The notes under the pieces were generated by a model. That model ran no database searches. It was not told the origin of the DNA and saw only the letters and a list, made by a program, of their open reading frames with translations. From Vibrio tapetis subsp. quintayensis (GTDB lineage: Bacteria; Pseudomonadota; Gammaproteobacteria; Enterobacterales; Vibrionaceae), in contig NZ_JAUFQV010000024.1 of NCBI RefSeq assembly GCF_030409945.1, positions 1 through 64,000 of the forward strand: a DNA stretch of 64,000 bases, given 5' to 3'. The first letter of the stretch is position 1; each line of letters opens with the position of its first letter. Both the position numbers and the translations under genes were made by a program. Below, one piece after another: positions 53,064 to 62,459 of this stretch.

Positions 53064-54722
53064 TTACTGAGCTTTGATGTATAGATCTTTGGAGTAAATC
53101 TTGTCTTCCGCATTGTTAACAGGGAAACCGCCAACTTGAGGAGAAACTAGACGAGATTTAACATATTGGTAGATAGGTGCAATTGGCATGTCTTTAGCAA
53201 GTAGAGCTTCAGCTTCAAGGTAAAGCTTAGTACGCTCTTCTTCAGACGTTGAGTTCAATGCTTTATCAATGATTGCATCGTACTCAGCACTGTCGTAGTG
53301 GATACCGCCAGTTGTGTTATTGCTTACCATTAGAGTCAGGAATGAAGATGCTTCGTTGTAGTCACCACACCAGCCGGCACGTGCTACTTCGAAATCACCT
53401 TGGTCTTTAGACGCTAGGTATGTTTTCCACTCTTGGTTTTCTAGAGTAACTTCTAGACCTAGAGTCTTCTTCCACATTGAACCCAATGCTACTGCAATCT
53501 TCTTATGGTTCTCAGAAGTATTGTAAAGTAGAGAGAATTTCAGTGGGTTGTCAGTGCCAAAGCCAGCTTCTGTTAGCAGTTTAGCTGCTTCTGTATCACG
53601 CTCAGCTTGAGTCATCTTGCCGTAAGCAGGTGCTTCTGGGCTGAATCCAGCTGTGATTTCAGGAGTAAGGAAGTAAGCAGGTTTTTGGCCTTGACCTAAG
53701 ATAGCATCAGACACGATGTTACGGTCGATTGCGTAAGAAATTGCTTTACGTACGCGAACATCATCAAACGGCTTTTTCTTCGTGTTGAAGATGTAGTAGT
53801 AAGTACACAAGTTACCTTGAATTGAAAGAGACTCTGGGTTTTCTTTCTTCAGACGCTTGAAGTGCTCAGTTGGCAGTTCGTTTGTGAAGTCGATTTCGCC
53901 AGACAAGAAACGGTTCATTTCCGTTACTTGGTTTTCAATTGGAAGGAACGTAACTTGGTTAAGAGTCGTGTTCGCGTTATCCCAGTACTGATCATTACGC
54001 TTAACAACTAGGCGCTCGTTCACTACCCACTTGTCTACTACGTATGCGCCATTACCAACGAAGTTTTCAGGCTTCGTCCACTGGTCGCCAAATTTCTCTA
54101 CTGTCGCTTTATGTACAGGCTTCACTGTTGTGTGACCCATCATCATTACGAAGTAAGGAACCGCTGCGTCAAGTTGAACTTCTAGCGTGTTTGCATCAAT
54201 CGCTTTAACACCTAGAGTATTTTTGTCTTTCTTTCCAGCAATGATGTCTTTTGCGTTCGTCATCTTGGTGTATTCCATGTACCAAGAATATGGAGAAGCA
54301 GTCGCTGGATCAACGGCACGTTGGAAGCTGTATACGAAATCTTCCGCAGTGACAGGATCGCCGTTAGACCATTTAGCATCTTTACGTAGGTGGAAAGTGA
54401 ATGTTTTGTTGTCTGTTGTTTCCCAGCTCTCAGCAACACCAGGGATAGTATTACCTTCGCCATCTTGGTTAACTAGACCTTCAAGAAGGTCACGGATAAC
54501 GTGAGATTCTGGAACACCTTGAGATTTGTGCGGGTCAATGGTTGCTACTTCAGTACCATTACCACGAACCAATTCCTGAACTGCTGCCAGTTTTGATTCG
54601 CTAGATTCTACTTTTGCTGCTGGTTGCGCTGCTTGTTCTTCTGGCTTATCGCCACAACCTACAAGAGCAAGAGAAAGGCCCGTACCTACTAATAGCGCAC
54701 GAGTAATTTTATTTTTATACAT
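53064..54722 (-). CDS. oppA: Oligopeptide-binding protein OppA, lipoprotein form
   Basis: The protein is about 552 residues. The lipoprotein signal ends in LVGC (MYKNKITRALLVGTGLSLAL, cysteine 23) rather than a plain signal peptide, so the binding protein should be lipid-anchored. The SBP_bac_5 landmarks match E. coli OppA: EVATIDPHKSQGVPESHVIR, DLLEGLVNQDGEGNTIPGVA, DAKWSNGDPVTAEDFVYSFQ, PENFVGNGAYVVDKWVVNER and DDVRVRKAISYAIDRNIVSD. The start at 54722 has GGAG 7 bases upstream. First gene of oppABCDF, 106 bp before oppB. Confidence 0.94.
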   Translation of the reverse strand: MYKNKITRALLVGTGLSLALVGCGDKPEEQAAQPAAKVESSESKLAAVQELVRGNGTEVATIDPHKSQGVPESHVIRDLLEGLVNQDGEGNTIPGVAESWETTDNKTFTFHLRKDAKWSNGDPVTAEDFVYSFQRAVDPATASPYSWYMEYTKMTNAKDIIAGKKDKNTLGVKAIDANTLEVQLDAAVPYFVMMMGHTTVKPVHKATVEKFGDQWTKPENFVGNGAYVVDKWVVNERLVVKRNDQYWDNANTTLNQVTFLPIENQVTEMNRFLSGEIDFTNELPTEHFKRLKKENPESLSIQGNLCTYYYIFNTKKKPFDDVRVRKAISYAIDRNIVSDAILGQGQKPAYFLTPEITAGFSPEAPAYGKMTQAERDTEAAKLLTEAGFGTDNPLKFSLLYNTSENHKKIAVALGSMWKKTLGLEVTLENQEWKTYLASKDQGDFEVARAGWCGDYNEASSFLTLMVSNNTTGGIHYDSAEYDAIIDKALNSTSEEERTKLYLEAEALLAKDMPIAPIYQYVKSRLVSPQVGGFPVNNAEDKIYSKDLYIKAQ

Positions 54723-55408
54723 GCAGAAACTCCAAGTTTTATTTATTTGCATCCATGACGTCTTCATAAATACCTGAACGGCAGGTATTTTTAGAAAAAA
54801 TCGCATGAAATTAGCATAAATTTCACACAACGTTTCTCAAAACACTATGAAGATTGGGCAACAATCTATCAATCATTGGGGTAATTTGCCATAAAAATGT
54901 ATTAAAAAGTCGGATAATATTGACAAGATCCGTATTTATTAGCGAATTATTCCAGGAATAATTGAAATTGCAGTCATAACCTATCAACATTGACCATAAA
55001 GCCATTTTTTATGTGCCGTTTGTTCTGACAACAAACTAATACTCGATAGATTATTCTAACCCTAAACAAAAACGTAACATTTAATAAACTCTTAGTCGAA
55101 CTAAACCCCCCATTACTCCTGTTTAAGTAACACATTTTGTGAGCATTATCACTGCGCGCACTTGCATAGACTACTTTTCGTACAGCCGCTTCACAATTAT
55201 GTCAATTTTTATAAAAAACCGAGTGATCGTACTTTTATCTGCAACTTCACACTTTTTTTCGTGGCTTTCTTTTAGCTCAGTGCAAAAGTGGCTCACCAAT
55301 TTTGCGTTACCCTAGTCCATTTACAACACTGTCGTCGATGCCTATTCATGGGCAGCACTGCACCCAATTTAGAAAGTGCAGTTCCATTCAAGGAACGAGA
55401 GAAACCAA
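54723..55408. promoter_or_regulatory. Divergent regulatory region between oppA and chiA
   Basis: This 686-bp AT-rich gap has no plausible gene. It must contain both divergent promoters. The clearest element is a CRP site at 55138-55153. The frame of oppA stays open upstream to 54830 but is not coding-like. Confidence 0.5.
55138..55153 (+). promoter_or_regulatory. CRP-like site upstream of chiA
   Basis: TGTGAGCATTATCACT matches the TGTGA-N6-TCACA core at 9 of 10 positions. It lies about 255 bp before the chiA start codon, which is compatible with activation if the transcript has a long leader. Vibrio chitinases are known to respond to catabolite control. Confidence 0.55.
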
Positions 55409-57946
55409 ATGAATCGTTTAAGCATATGTGCAATCGGAGTTAGCTTATCACTCTCGGGAGCAGCCAATGCAGCACCCGCGATCCCCACAATAGATTTGTA
55501 TGGGTCGAATAACTTACAGTACTCAAAAATTGAATTAGCCATGGAATCAACCGCTGGGTATAACCAGATGGTGACTTACCATGACCAAGCGCCAATCGCG
55601 ATAAAATTTAACCAATGGAGTGGTACGACTGGCGATACTTACAATATTTACTTTGATAACGTCAACGTCGCATCCGGCCCAATAACGGGCTCCCAAACTA
55701 CCGCTTCTTTTGGCTACCCAACGGGAGGTTTATATCAAGTTGTGATCGAAGCATGTGACGCCACGGGATGTAGCCAAAGTGCTCCAGAAGAAATTTCCAT
55801 CGCCGACACAGACGGCGCTCACCTTAAGCCTTTGGTGATGAATGTCGATCCTAACAACAAGTCTTTCACCACACCGGCTAATACTGTTGTAGGCACTTAC
55901 TTTGTGGAATGGGGTATCTACGGCCGTGACTACACCGTCGACAACATCCCCGCCGATAACCTAACCCACATTTTGTACGGTTTCATCCCAATTTGTGGCC
56001 CAAATGAGTCGGTCAAATCGGTAGGGGGAAATAGCTATAACGCACTGAAAACAGCGTGTCAGGGTGTCAACGATTTTGAAGTTGTTATTCATGACCCTTG
56101 GGCAGCATTCCAAAAAAGCTTCCCGCAAGCAGGGCATGAACATGGCTCAACGATCAAAGGTAACTACGCGATGCTCATGGGGCTTAAGAAAGCCTACCCA
56201 GATCTAAAAATTATCCCATCGATTGGCGGCTGGACCCTTTCCGACCCATTTTTCAGCTTTACCGATAAAGTGAACCGAGACACGTTTGTTGCCTCAGTGA
56301 AACGATTTCTTACCACATGGAAGTTCTATGACGGAGTCGATATCGATTGGGAATTCCCAGGAGGAGGCGGTGAAAATGCTAACCTAGGTGACCCACTCAA
56401 AGACGGGCCTGCTTATATTGCTCTAATGCAAGAACTAAGAGCTATGCTAGACCAACTGAGTGCGGAAACAGGCCGTACCTACGAGCTGACTTCGGCCATT
56501 GGCGTAGGCTATGACAAATTGGAAGACGTCGACTTTGCGCAAGCAGCCCAGCATATGGACTATATTTTCGCGATGTCTTACGACTTCTATGGTGGTTGGA
56601 ATAACGTTCCTGGCCACCAAACAGCACTTAATTGCGGTAACTTCATGGCTCCAGGCCAATGTGATGGCAGCGGCGTTGATGACGACGGCGTTCCGTTTAA
56701 AGGGCCTGCTTATACAACCCGTAACGCAATTGACCTTTTGCTCGCGCAAGGTGTACCAGCGAATAAACTCGTCGTTGGTACTGCCATGTACGGCCGCGGT
56801 TGGGATGGCGTCATGCCTTCTAGCTTAACCGACCCTACCGATCCAATGACAGGCGTTGGTAATGGCAAACTTTCAGGTTCTAGTGCTGAAGGCATTTGGG
56901 AAGCTGGCGTAATCGACTACAAAGGCATTAAAGCCAATATGCTCGGTGCAAACAACCAAGGCATTAATGGTTATGAATACGGCTACGATGCAGCCGCCGA
57001 AGCCCCTTACGTTTGGAACCGCACCAATGGCAAGCTTATTTCCTTTGATGATGAGCGCTCTGTTAAAGCGAAGGGGGCATATGTACGTAGCCTTGGCCTA
57101 GCGGGTCTATTCTCATGGGAAATTGACGCCGATAATGGCGATATTCTTAATGCCATGCAAGAAGGGTTAGCCACGGGTACACCAGCCAACAAAGCGCCTA
57201 CATCGGCTGCCGGTGTAGACCAAGCAGTTACTGGCCCGGCAACGGTTACCCTTGATGGTTCAGCCTCTACTGACTCTGACGGCACCATTGCGACCTACCT
57301 GTGGGAGCAAACGGCAGGAACAGCCGTTGTGTTGACCAATGCGAATGCGGCAGTTGCTTCTTTTCAAGCAGCAGAAGTTACGCAAGTCGAAATGTACACC
57401 TTTAAGCTCACTGTTACTGATAACAAAGGTGCGGTAGCGGCTGACTTAGTACAAATTACAATAAACCCGGCCAACGTTAACCCAGTCAATACGCCACCTG
57501 TCGCGCTAGTTTCCGCTCCGGCAACGGCCAATGCTGGCGATATCATTACTGTTGATGCTAGCGCGTCTAGCGATGCAGACAACGACACATTAACCTTCAA
57601 CTGGGCCGTACCTGCTGGTGTAAACGCCAACATTCAAGGCGCTATTCTGTCTTTCACTGCAGCCGAATATACGCAGAATACTCCGTTGGTATTCTCTGTT
57701 ACGGTAAGTGATGGCAAAGAAAGCAGTGTTGCGAGTGCGACTGTCACGATAAGCAAAGTAGCAACCAACCCTGACTTATGTCTTAATCTTTGGGACTCTG
57801 CCGCAGTTTATAATACCGGCGACATAGTTTCATGGACAGGTAAAGAATGGACAGCCCAATGGTGGACTCAAGGTCAAGATCCTAGCCAATCTGGCCAATG
57901 GGGAGTCTGGAAAGAAGTGGGAGCGGCGAGCTGCTTGACTAATTAA
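55409..57946 (+). CDS. chiA: Secreted GH18 chitinase A
   Basis: The 845-residue enzyme hydrolyses chitin. A signal peptide (MNRLSICAIGVSLSLSGAANA) is followed by the N-terminal chitin-binding Ig-like domain, then the GH18 barrel with DGVDIDWEFPGGG, where the catalytic acid is Glu315. This is the same number as in V. harveyi ChiA, whose sequence it tracks closely (TYFVEWGIYGRDYTVDN, IIPSIGGWTLSDPF, YDFYGGWNNVPGHQTAL). After the barrel come two PKD-type domains (about 590-770) and a C-terminal CBM5/12 chitin-binding domain (YNTGDIVSWTGKEWTAQWWT). The start was placed at 55409 to put the signal peptide first; GAGAG lies upstream. Confidence 0.96.
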   Translation: MNRLSICAIGVSLSLSGAANAAPAIPTIDLYGSNNLQYSKIELAMESTAGYNQMVTYHDQAPIAIKFNQWSGTTGDTYNIYFDNVNVASGPITGSQTTASFGYPTGGLYQVVIEACDATGCSQSAPEEISIADTDGAHLKPLVMNVDPNNKSFTTPANTVVGTYFVEWGIYGRDYTVDNIPADNLTHILYGFIPICGPNESVKSVGGNSYNALKTACQGVNDFEVVIHDPWAAFQKSFPQAGHEHGSTIKGNYAMLMGLKKAYPDLKIIPSIGGWTLSDPFFSFTDKVNRDTFVASVKRFLTTWKFYDGVDIDWEFPGGGGENANLGDPLKDGPAYIALMQELRAMLDQLSAETGRTYELTSAIGVGYDKLEDVDFAQAAQHMDYIFAMSYDFYGGWNNVPGHQTALNCGNFMAPGQCDGSGVDDDGVPFKGPAYTTRNAIDLLLAQGVPANKLVVGTAMYGRGWDGVMPSSLTDPTDPMTGVGNGKLSGSSAEGIWEAGVIDYKGIKANMLGANNQGINGYEYGYDAAAEAPYVWNRTNGKLISFDDERSVKAKGAYVRSLGLAGLFSWEIDADNGDILNAMQEGLATGTPANKAPTSAAGVDQAVTGPATVTLDGSASTDSDGTIATYLWEQTAGTAVVLTNANAAVASFQAAEVTQVEMYTFKLTVTDNKGAVAADLVQITINPANVNPVNTPPVALVSAPATANAGDIITVDASASSDADNDTLTFNWAVPAGVNANIQGAILSFTAAEYTQNTPLVFSVTVSDGKESSVASATVTISKVATNPDLCLNLWDSAAVYNTGDIVSWTGKEWTAQWWTQGQDPSQSGQWGVWKEVGAASCLTN

Positions 57947-57995
57947 AGGTGAAGTACGAAGTACTAAAAGCTAAGTGCTAAGTGCTAAAACAAAA

Positions 57996-58022
57996 AAAAG
58001 GATGCTGATTTGGCATCCTTTT
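57996..58022. terminator. Bidirectional terminator between chiA and moaE
   Basis: AAAAGGATGC and GCATCCTTTT form a 10-bp stem with a 7-base loop; A-runs before and T-runs after serve both convergent genes. Confidence 0.88.
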
Positions 58023-58046
58023 CTTCATATTAGCTTTCTAGTTAAG

Positions 58047-58499
58047 CTATTTATTCCAACGAGACGCCGCTTTTGCATCAGAGTCTCGGGATTCAACCCA
58101 ACGTTCATTTTCTGTGGTACGTTCTTTTTTCCAAAATGGTGCTTTGGTTTTAAGATAGTCCATCACAAACTCGCACGCTTCAAACGCCGCTTGTCGGTGC
58201 GCACTTGAAACACCAACAAATACAATTTGATCGCCGATATCAAGATCGCCAACGCGGTGGATGACTCGCATTCGTCCGATTGGCCAACGATTTTCCGCTT
58301 CCACACATATCTCTTGTAATGCTTTTTCTGTCATTCCAGGATAGTGTTCTAACGACAAACCGATGACATTGTCACCCAAGTTCATGTCTCGTACTTTACC
58401 AATAAAAGTAACAACTGCGCCTGCTGAAGTGCCTTCCGACAAATACGCGTATTCGTCAGCAACACTGAAATCATTAAATTGAACCGCTACTTGCTCCAT
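58047..58499 (-). CDS. moaE: Molybdopterin synthase large subunit MoaE
   Basis: The 150-residue catalytic subunit of molybdopterin synthase transfers sulfur from MoaD to precursor Z (cyclic pyranopterin monophosphate). Typical segments are GAVVTFIGKVRDMN, LSLEHYPGMTEKALQEI, HRVGDLDIGDQIVFVGVSSA, HRQAAFEACEFVMDYLKTKA and PFWKKE, including the active-site lysines. It starts directly after the moaD stop. Confidence 0.96.
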   Translation of the reverse strand: MEQVAVQFNDFSVADEYAYLSEGTSAGAVVTFIGKVRDMNLGDNVIGLSLEHYPGMTEKALQEICVEAENRWPIGRMRVIHRVGDLDIGDQIVFVGVSSAHRQAAFEACEFVMDYLKTKAPFWKKERTTENERWVESRDSDAKAASRWNK

Positions 58500-58500
58500 C

Positions 58501-58746
58501 TTACCCCCCTGTTACCGGAGGAAAGAATGCCACTTCGTCGCCAGATTGTATTGCGCTGTCTAATGGCGATAAAGTTTGGTTAATCGCAACCAATGTTTTG
58601 CCCGCTTCTAAAGCAAGCTCCCACTTATCACCCTTAGTTGCTAGATGTGCTCGAAGTGCTTCAGCGGTTGTAAAACCAGCTTCAACTTCCAAACAGTCTG
58701 TATTAACTAATTCACGAGTTTGAGCAAAGAAAAGAACTTTAATCAT
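58501..58746 (-). CDS. moaD: Molybdopterin synthase small (sulfur carrier) subunit MoaD
   Basis: This 81-residue ubiquitin-like protein ends in FFPPVTGG. The C-terminal glycine is thiocarboxylated and donates sulfur. It overlaps moaC by 4 bases. Confidence 0.96.
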   Translation of the reverse strand: MIKVLFFAQTRELVNTDCLEVEAGFTTAEALRAHLATKGDKWELALEAGKTLVAINQTLSPLDSAIQSGDEVAFFPPVTGG

Positions 58747-59222
58747 GATTCAACCTTAAAGTGACCTGACTTACCGCCCGTCTTTTCTAGCAAACGAACT
58801 TGTTCAATAACCATGTCTTTTTGTACCGCTTTACACATATCGTAAATGGTCAACGCGGCAACGGAGGCTGCCGTCAGCGCTTCCATTTCAACACCGGTTT
58901 TACCCGCAAGCTTACAGACAGACTCGATACGCACTTTATTTTCCGCAGAAATGGCTTCCAGTTGAACTTCAACCTTGGTCAGTAACAACGGGTGACAAAG
59001 TGGAATCAAATCCCAAGTTTTCTTTGCAGCCTGAATACCAGCAATGCGAGCGGTCGCAAATACATCACCTTTATGGTGTGAGCCAGAGACGATCAGTTCT
59101 AGTGTTTCTGGCGCCATGTGAACAAAGGCTTCCGCTCTTGCTTCGCGCACCGTTTCCGCTTTCGCAGACACATCAACCATGTTAGCTTCGCCAGAGGCAT
59201 TAATGTGCGTAAATTGAGTCAT
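58743..59222 (-). CDS. moaC: Cyclic pyranopterin monophosphate synthase MoaC
   Basis: The 159-residue protein acts with MoaA in the first step of molybdenum cofactor synthesis. Landmarks are [59 protein letters not shown] and MCKAVQKDM. Two ATG codons lie in tandem; the second (59222) gives the E. coli-like N-terminus MTQFTH and better spacing from AGGAG. Confidence 0.96.
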   Translation of the reverse strand: MTQFTHINASGEANMVDVSAKAETVREARAEAFVHMAPETLELIVSGSHHKGDVFATARIAGIQAAKKTWDLIPLCHPLLLTKVEVQLEAISAENKVRIESVCKLAGKTGVEMEALTAASVAALTIYDMCKAVQKDMVIEQVRLLEKTGGKSGHFKVES

Positions 59223-59233
59223 CATCTCACTCC

Positions 59234-59746
59234 TTAAACAGAAAGGTGTGGCATGAAGTTACAAGGGCGATGGCTTGCATCCATCTGTTGCTTGATTATT
59301 TTGGTCCATGCTGTGCGACATGCACCAGTAGAACCCGGCATAGCAAAAATTACGGTGTGATTAGCGAAGCCAGCGATAGCGCGAGATTGAATGGTCGAGG
59401 TGCCGATTTCTTCATAAGAAACAGTACGGAATAACTCGCCAAACCCTTCCACTTGCTTATCAAATAGAGGAACTAACGCTTCAGGCGTGCTATCACGAGA
59501 AGTAAAGCCTGTACCGCCAGTAATCATGACAGCTTGAACACTTTCATCAGCAATCCACTTTGATACGATGGCGCGAATTTGGTACATGTCATCAATGACA
59601 ATCGCTTTGTCTGCTAATTTATGCCCTGCTTCTTGCAATTGCTCTGCAAGGTAACCGCCCGACGTATCGTTTTCTTCAGTACGAGTATCCGAAACCGTTA
59701 ATACTGCAATGTTAGCAGGTTCAAATTTGCTTTCTGCGTGACCCAT
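59234..59746 (-). CDS. moaB: Molybdenum cofactor biosynthesis protein MoaB
   Basis: The 170-residue protein belongs to the MogA/MoaB family that binds molybdopterin. Landmarks are [40 protein letters not shown] and [18 protein letters not shown]. In enterobacteria MoaB may be dispensable beside MogA. It lies between moaA and moaC in the operon. Confidence 0.95.
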   Translation of the reverse strand: MGHAESKFEPANIAVLTVSDTRTEENDTSGGYLAEQLQEAGHKLADKAIVIDDMYQIRAIVSKWIADESVQAVMITGGTGFTSRDSTPEALVPLFDKQVEGFGELFRTVSYEEIGTSTIQSRAIAGFANHTVIFAMPGSTGACRTAWTKIIKQQMDASHRPCNFMPHLSV

Positions 59747-59805
59747 GTCGTTACCTTTTTGTAATTTTGTCTTTTGAAATTAAATAAATGAGATCAGGTG
59801 CTGGC

Positions 59806-60795
59806 TTATCCGCCAATCGACGCCAAATGCGGTGTCATTCCCGTTACGCCATCTTGTAAGAAGTGGCTAACAGATTTCGTTTGCAGCTGTTCTGTAATGC
59901 GTTGAATGAGTGCCGATTCTTGCTCGTCACCTTGCAGCAAATCTCGCAACTCAACCCCTTGCTCACCAAACAAACATAGATGCAGTTTGCCCTTGGCAGA
60001 CACACGGAGTCGATTGCAACTTTGGCAGAAGTCTTTTTCATACGGCATGATCAGCCCTATCTCACCGCGATAATCTGGATGGATAAAGACTTGTGCAGGC
60101 CCGTCATTATTTGCGCGCGCTTTGAGCAACCACCCGTTGGCAATTAGGTGATTTCTCAAGCTAACTCCAGACTGGTGATGTTTGGCAAATAAAGAGTCCA
60201 TTTCGCCCGTTTGCATGAGTTCGATAAAGCGGAGCTGAATTGGTCGGTCTTTAATCCAATTGAGGAAACCAGGCATTTCCTGGCTATTGAGATCTTTTAG
60301 CAGCACCACGTTAACTTTAATAAGTTCATAACCGACTTCAAATGCGCGATCGATACCGCGCATCACATCAGTAAACTTATTCTCACCGGTAATTTGGTGA
60401 AACATACGTGGATCTAGGCTATCAACACTGACATTGATATCCGTTAACCCGGCATCTCGCCACTCACCAACATGCTTCGCCATGCGGTAGCCGTTGGTTG
60501 TCGTCGCAACTTTAGATATGCCACTGGTATCGGCAACCGATGTTATGATCTCAGTGAAATCTTTACGCAGACTAGGTTCACCACCGGTGATACGTACCTT
60601 ACTGGTACCACAATCGGCGAATGCTCGAACCACACGCTTGATCTCAGGAACACTTAAAAAAGACGAGTTTTTTTGACCCGAAGGATGGTATCCATCAGGT
60701 AAGCAATATGTGCATTTAAAGTTACAGACGTCTGTAACTGACAAGCGCAAATAATAAAATTTGCGTTGGAATCTATCTTCGAATTGTTTCGCCAC
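59806..60795 (-). CDS. moaA: GTP 3',8-cyclase MoaA (radical SAM)
   Basis: This 329-residue radical SAM enzyme, the same length as in E. coli, converts GTP to 3',8-cyclo-dihydro-GTP. The N-terminal cluster motif CNFKCTYC is in [20 protein letters not shown]; the C-terminal cluster lies in [30 protein letters not shown] is also typical, and the protein ends in the catalytic GG. I chose the GTG at 60795: GGAAAGGT lies just upstream and would be inside the gene if the TTG at 60810 were used. That site is part of the Moco riboswitch. Confidence 0.95.
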   Translation of the reverse strand: MAKQFEDRFQRKFYYLRLSVTDVCNFKCTYCLPDGYHPSGQKNSSFLSVPEIKRVVRAFADCGTSKVRITGGEPSLRKDFTEIITSVADTSGISKVATTTNGYRMAKHVGEWRDAGLTDINVSVDSLDPRMFHQITGENKFTDVMRGIDRAFEVGYELIKVNVVLLKDLNSQEMPGFLNWIKDRPIQLRFIELMQTGEMDSLFAKHHQSGVSLRNHLIANGWLLKARANNDGPAQVFIHPDYRGEIGLIMPYEKDFCQSCNRLRVSAKGKLHLCLFGEQGVELRDLLQGDEQESALIQRITEQLQTKSVSHFLQDGVTGMTPHLASIGG

Positions 60796-60797
60796 GG

Positions 60798-60912
60798 AAC
60801 ACCTTTCCAAACACGGGAGGCTTACTCATTTCCAAGTAAACCCTTGTGGTATATGCCACTGGCTCTGATTTCGTATCTTCTCAGACTTAGCAATCAGAGC
60901 TCGGAGTTATGG
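60798..60912 (-). ncRNA. Molybdenum cofactor (Moco) riboswitch
   Basis: The moaA leader ends in GCCTCCCGTGTTTGGAAAGG followed by TG, almost the same as the conserved 3' part of the E. coli moaA Moco riboswitch (GCCTCCCGTATCTGGAAAGG). Further upstream, ACTCCGAGCTCTGATTG and AATCAGAGCC form the long P1-like pairing (CTCTGATT with AATCAGAG). CAGTGGCATATACCAC and TTACTTGGAAATGAGTAA form internal hairpins. The ribosome-binding site GGAAAGGT lies inside the motif, so cofactor binding could hide it and lower moaA translation. The 5' limit is approximate. Confidence 0.85.
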
Positions 60913-61112
60913 CAACTACCCATACAAATCCTCAATGATAATGAGGTATAGATAGTGCTTTTTTGTAAAAGTACTCAATAATGGTAGGTTACGCCACCTA
61001 ATTTTTCAAAAAAGCAGGTGTTTGCGGCTCTTTTAAGCAGAATTTAGAGGTTTAACCTAGTATTCGAACTTTCTAGCAGGCAAAGTACACTCAGGCTTCA
61101 ACAATAAAAATA

Positions 61113-62006
61113 ATGAAAATGAACGTATATCAAAACAAGAAAATTGTCGCAGTTGGTGGTGGTCATGGCTTGGGGCGAATGCTGGCCGCGCTAAAGGATT
61201 TTGGTTCAAACGCAACAGGCATTGTTGCTACTACTGATAACGGCGGATCTACTGGCCGTATTCGTCACTGTCAGGGTGGTATTGCATGGGGCGACACACG
61301 TAACTGCATTAACCAACTCATCACCGAACCCTCTATTGGCTCAATGATGTTCGAATATCGTTTTAAAGGTGCCGGTGAGCTGAACAACCACAATTTAGGT
61401 AACTTGATGCTCACGGCATTGGATAACTTGTCTGTTCGGCCTATGGATGCAATCAACTTAATCAGAGACATGCTTAAGGTCGATGTCAACATCGTTCCTA
61501 TGTCTGAGCACCCTGCCGATCTAAGCGCGTTATCTGTTGAGGGCGGTTGGGTTCGTGGTGAAACTAACGTAGACGAAATGGAACAAGACCTACAACGCCT
61601 TTACGTCGAGCCTGAAGTACCCGCCACGCGAGAAGGCATAGAAGCTATTGCACAAGCCGATGCAATCATACTTGGCCCTGGTAGCTTTTTAACCAGTATC
61701 ATGCCTCCTATTTTACTACCTGAAATGGGCAAAGCCATCGCGGCCAACACCACAGCTAAAGTGATCTTCGTCGAGAACTTATCGCCTGAATTTGGCCCTG
61801 CCGGAAGAATGACGCTTAAGGAAAAGTTGGAGTGGTGCCAGCGCGCCTGCCAGGGTAGGCAAGTCGACTTATTGCTCACCAACATTCCACACCCCGAATT
61901 AGACGGCGCTTGCACAGTGGTCAATGTTGACTTAGCTTCTGCGAATCATGATTGGCGTCATGATAGAGATAAGCTTCAACAGGCCATTGCAGATCTATTG
62001 GTATAA
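61113..62006 (+). CDS. ybhK: YvcK/YbhK (CofD-like) gluconeogenesis-factor family protein
   Basis: The 297-residue protein belongs to the CofD/YvcK family. The nucleotide-binding start KIVAVGGGHGLGRMLAALKD is followed by ATTDNGGSTGRIR, GWVRGETNV and ADAIILGPGSFLTSIMPPIL. YvcK proteins bind UDP-sugars and influence carbon metabolism and cell shape in some bacteria; the E. coli homologue YbhK is uncharacterised. Its position, divergent from moaA, is the same as in E. coli. A start two codons in (MNVYQNKK) is possible; the ribosome-binding site is weak either way. Confidence 0.9.
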   Translation: MKMNVYQNKKIVAVGGGHGLGRMLAALKDFGSNATGIVATTDNGGSTGRIRHCQGGIAWGDTRNCINQLITEPSIGSMMFEYRFKGAGELNNHNLGNLMLTALDNLSVRPMDAINLIRDMLKVDVNIVPMSEHPADLSALSVEGGWVRGETNVDEMEQDLQRLYVEPEVPATREGIEAIAQADAIILGPGSFLTSIMPPILLPEMGKAIAANTTAKVIFVENLSPEFGPAGRMTLKEKLEWCQRACQGRQVDLLLTNIPHPELDGACTVVNVDLASANHDWRHDRDKLQQAIADLLV

Positions 62007-62021
62007 GTAGCTCTACCAATT

Positions 62022-62063
62022 AAAAAGCGCCGCATCGAATATCATTCAATGCGGCGCTTTAGT
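62022..62063. terminator. Bidirectional terminator between ybhK and luxU
   Basis: AAAGCGCCGCAT and ATGCGGCGCTTT form a perfect 12-bp stem with a 14-base loop between two convergent genes, with A-runs before and short T-runs after. Confidence 0.85.
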
Positions 62064-62104
62064 TTCATCTGATTTACACAAAAATATACGTGAGCGAAAA
62101 GGGG

Positions 62105-62455
62105 TTATTGACGAGTTAACTTCACGTATTCTTCTCGGGTTGTTCTTAAATGGCCAATCATGGTTTCCCGGTTCTCAGGAGTATTGATCGGCTCTCCGGT
62201 TTTGTACTGAGCGTCTAAGTTGGTAGCAAACGCACACAACATTTCTGCACCAAAACTCGCTGCACTGCTCTTAAGCGAATGGCTGATGGATTTTAGCTGG
62301 TCTTCCGCCGCGTCGTTCTCAAATTTCCCATCAGATAATGCTTCTGCGTAATCAAGCAATTCGCCAATAAAAATGTGGAACAACATCGGTAGATTTTCTT
62401 CACCAATGTCTCTGCTCAACTCATCGATCTTGTCTGTATTTATAATTTTAGTCAT
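62105..62455 (-). CDS. luxU: Quorum-sensing phosphotransfer protein LuxU
   Basis: The protein is about 116 residues, a single HPt domain. The phosphorylated histidine lies in SISHSLKSSAASFGAEMLC (about His59, corresponding to His58 of V. harveyi LuxU). It passes phosphate between the autoinducer sensor kinases and LuxO. The start at 62455 is four bases after the luxO stop, giving the standard LuxU length; the frame is open to 62518 inside luxO but is not LuxU-like. Confidence 0.95.
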   Translation of the reverse strand: MTKIINTDKIDELSRDIGEENLPMLFHIFIGELLDYAEALSDGKFENDAAEDQLKSISHSLKSSAASFGAEMLCAFATNLDAQYKTGEPINTPENRETMIGHLRTTREEYVKLTRQ

Positions 62456-62459
62456 TGGC

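Noticed and set aside
54723..54830. N-terminal extension of OppA by 36 residues
   Set aside because: The extension is not signal-like and precedes a perfect lipoprotein signal with its own ribosome-binding site.
57955..57992. Short repeats of AAGTGCTA/AAGTACTA after chiA
   Set aside because: Only two or three imperfect copies next to the terminator; no sign of a known repeat family.
60930..60947. Fur-like or other operator CCTCAATGATAATGAGG upstream of the Moco riboswitch
   Set aside because: It is a short hairpin with five paired bases and a poor match to Fur or ModE sites; it could be chance in AT-rich DNA.
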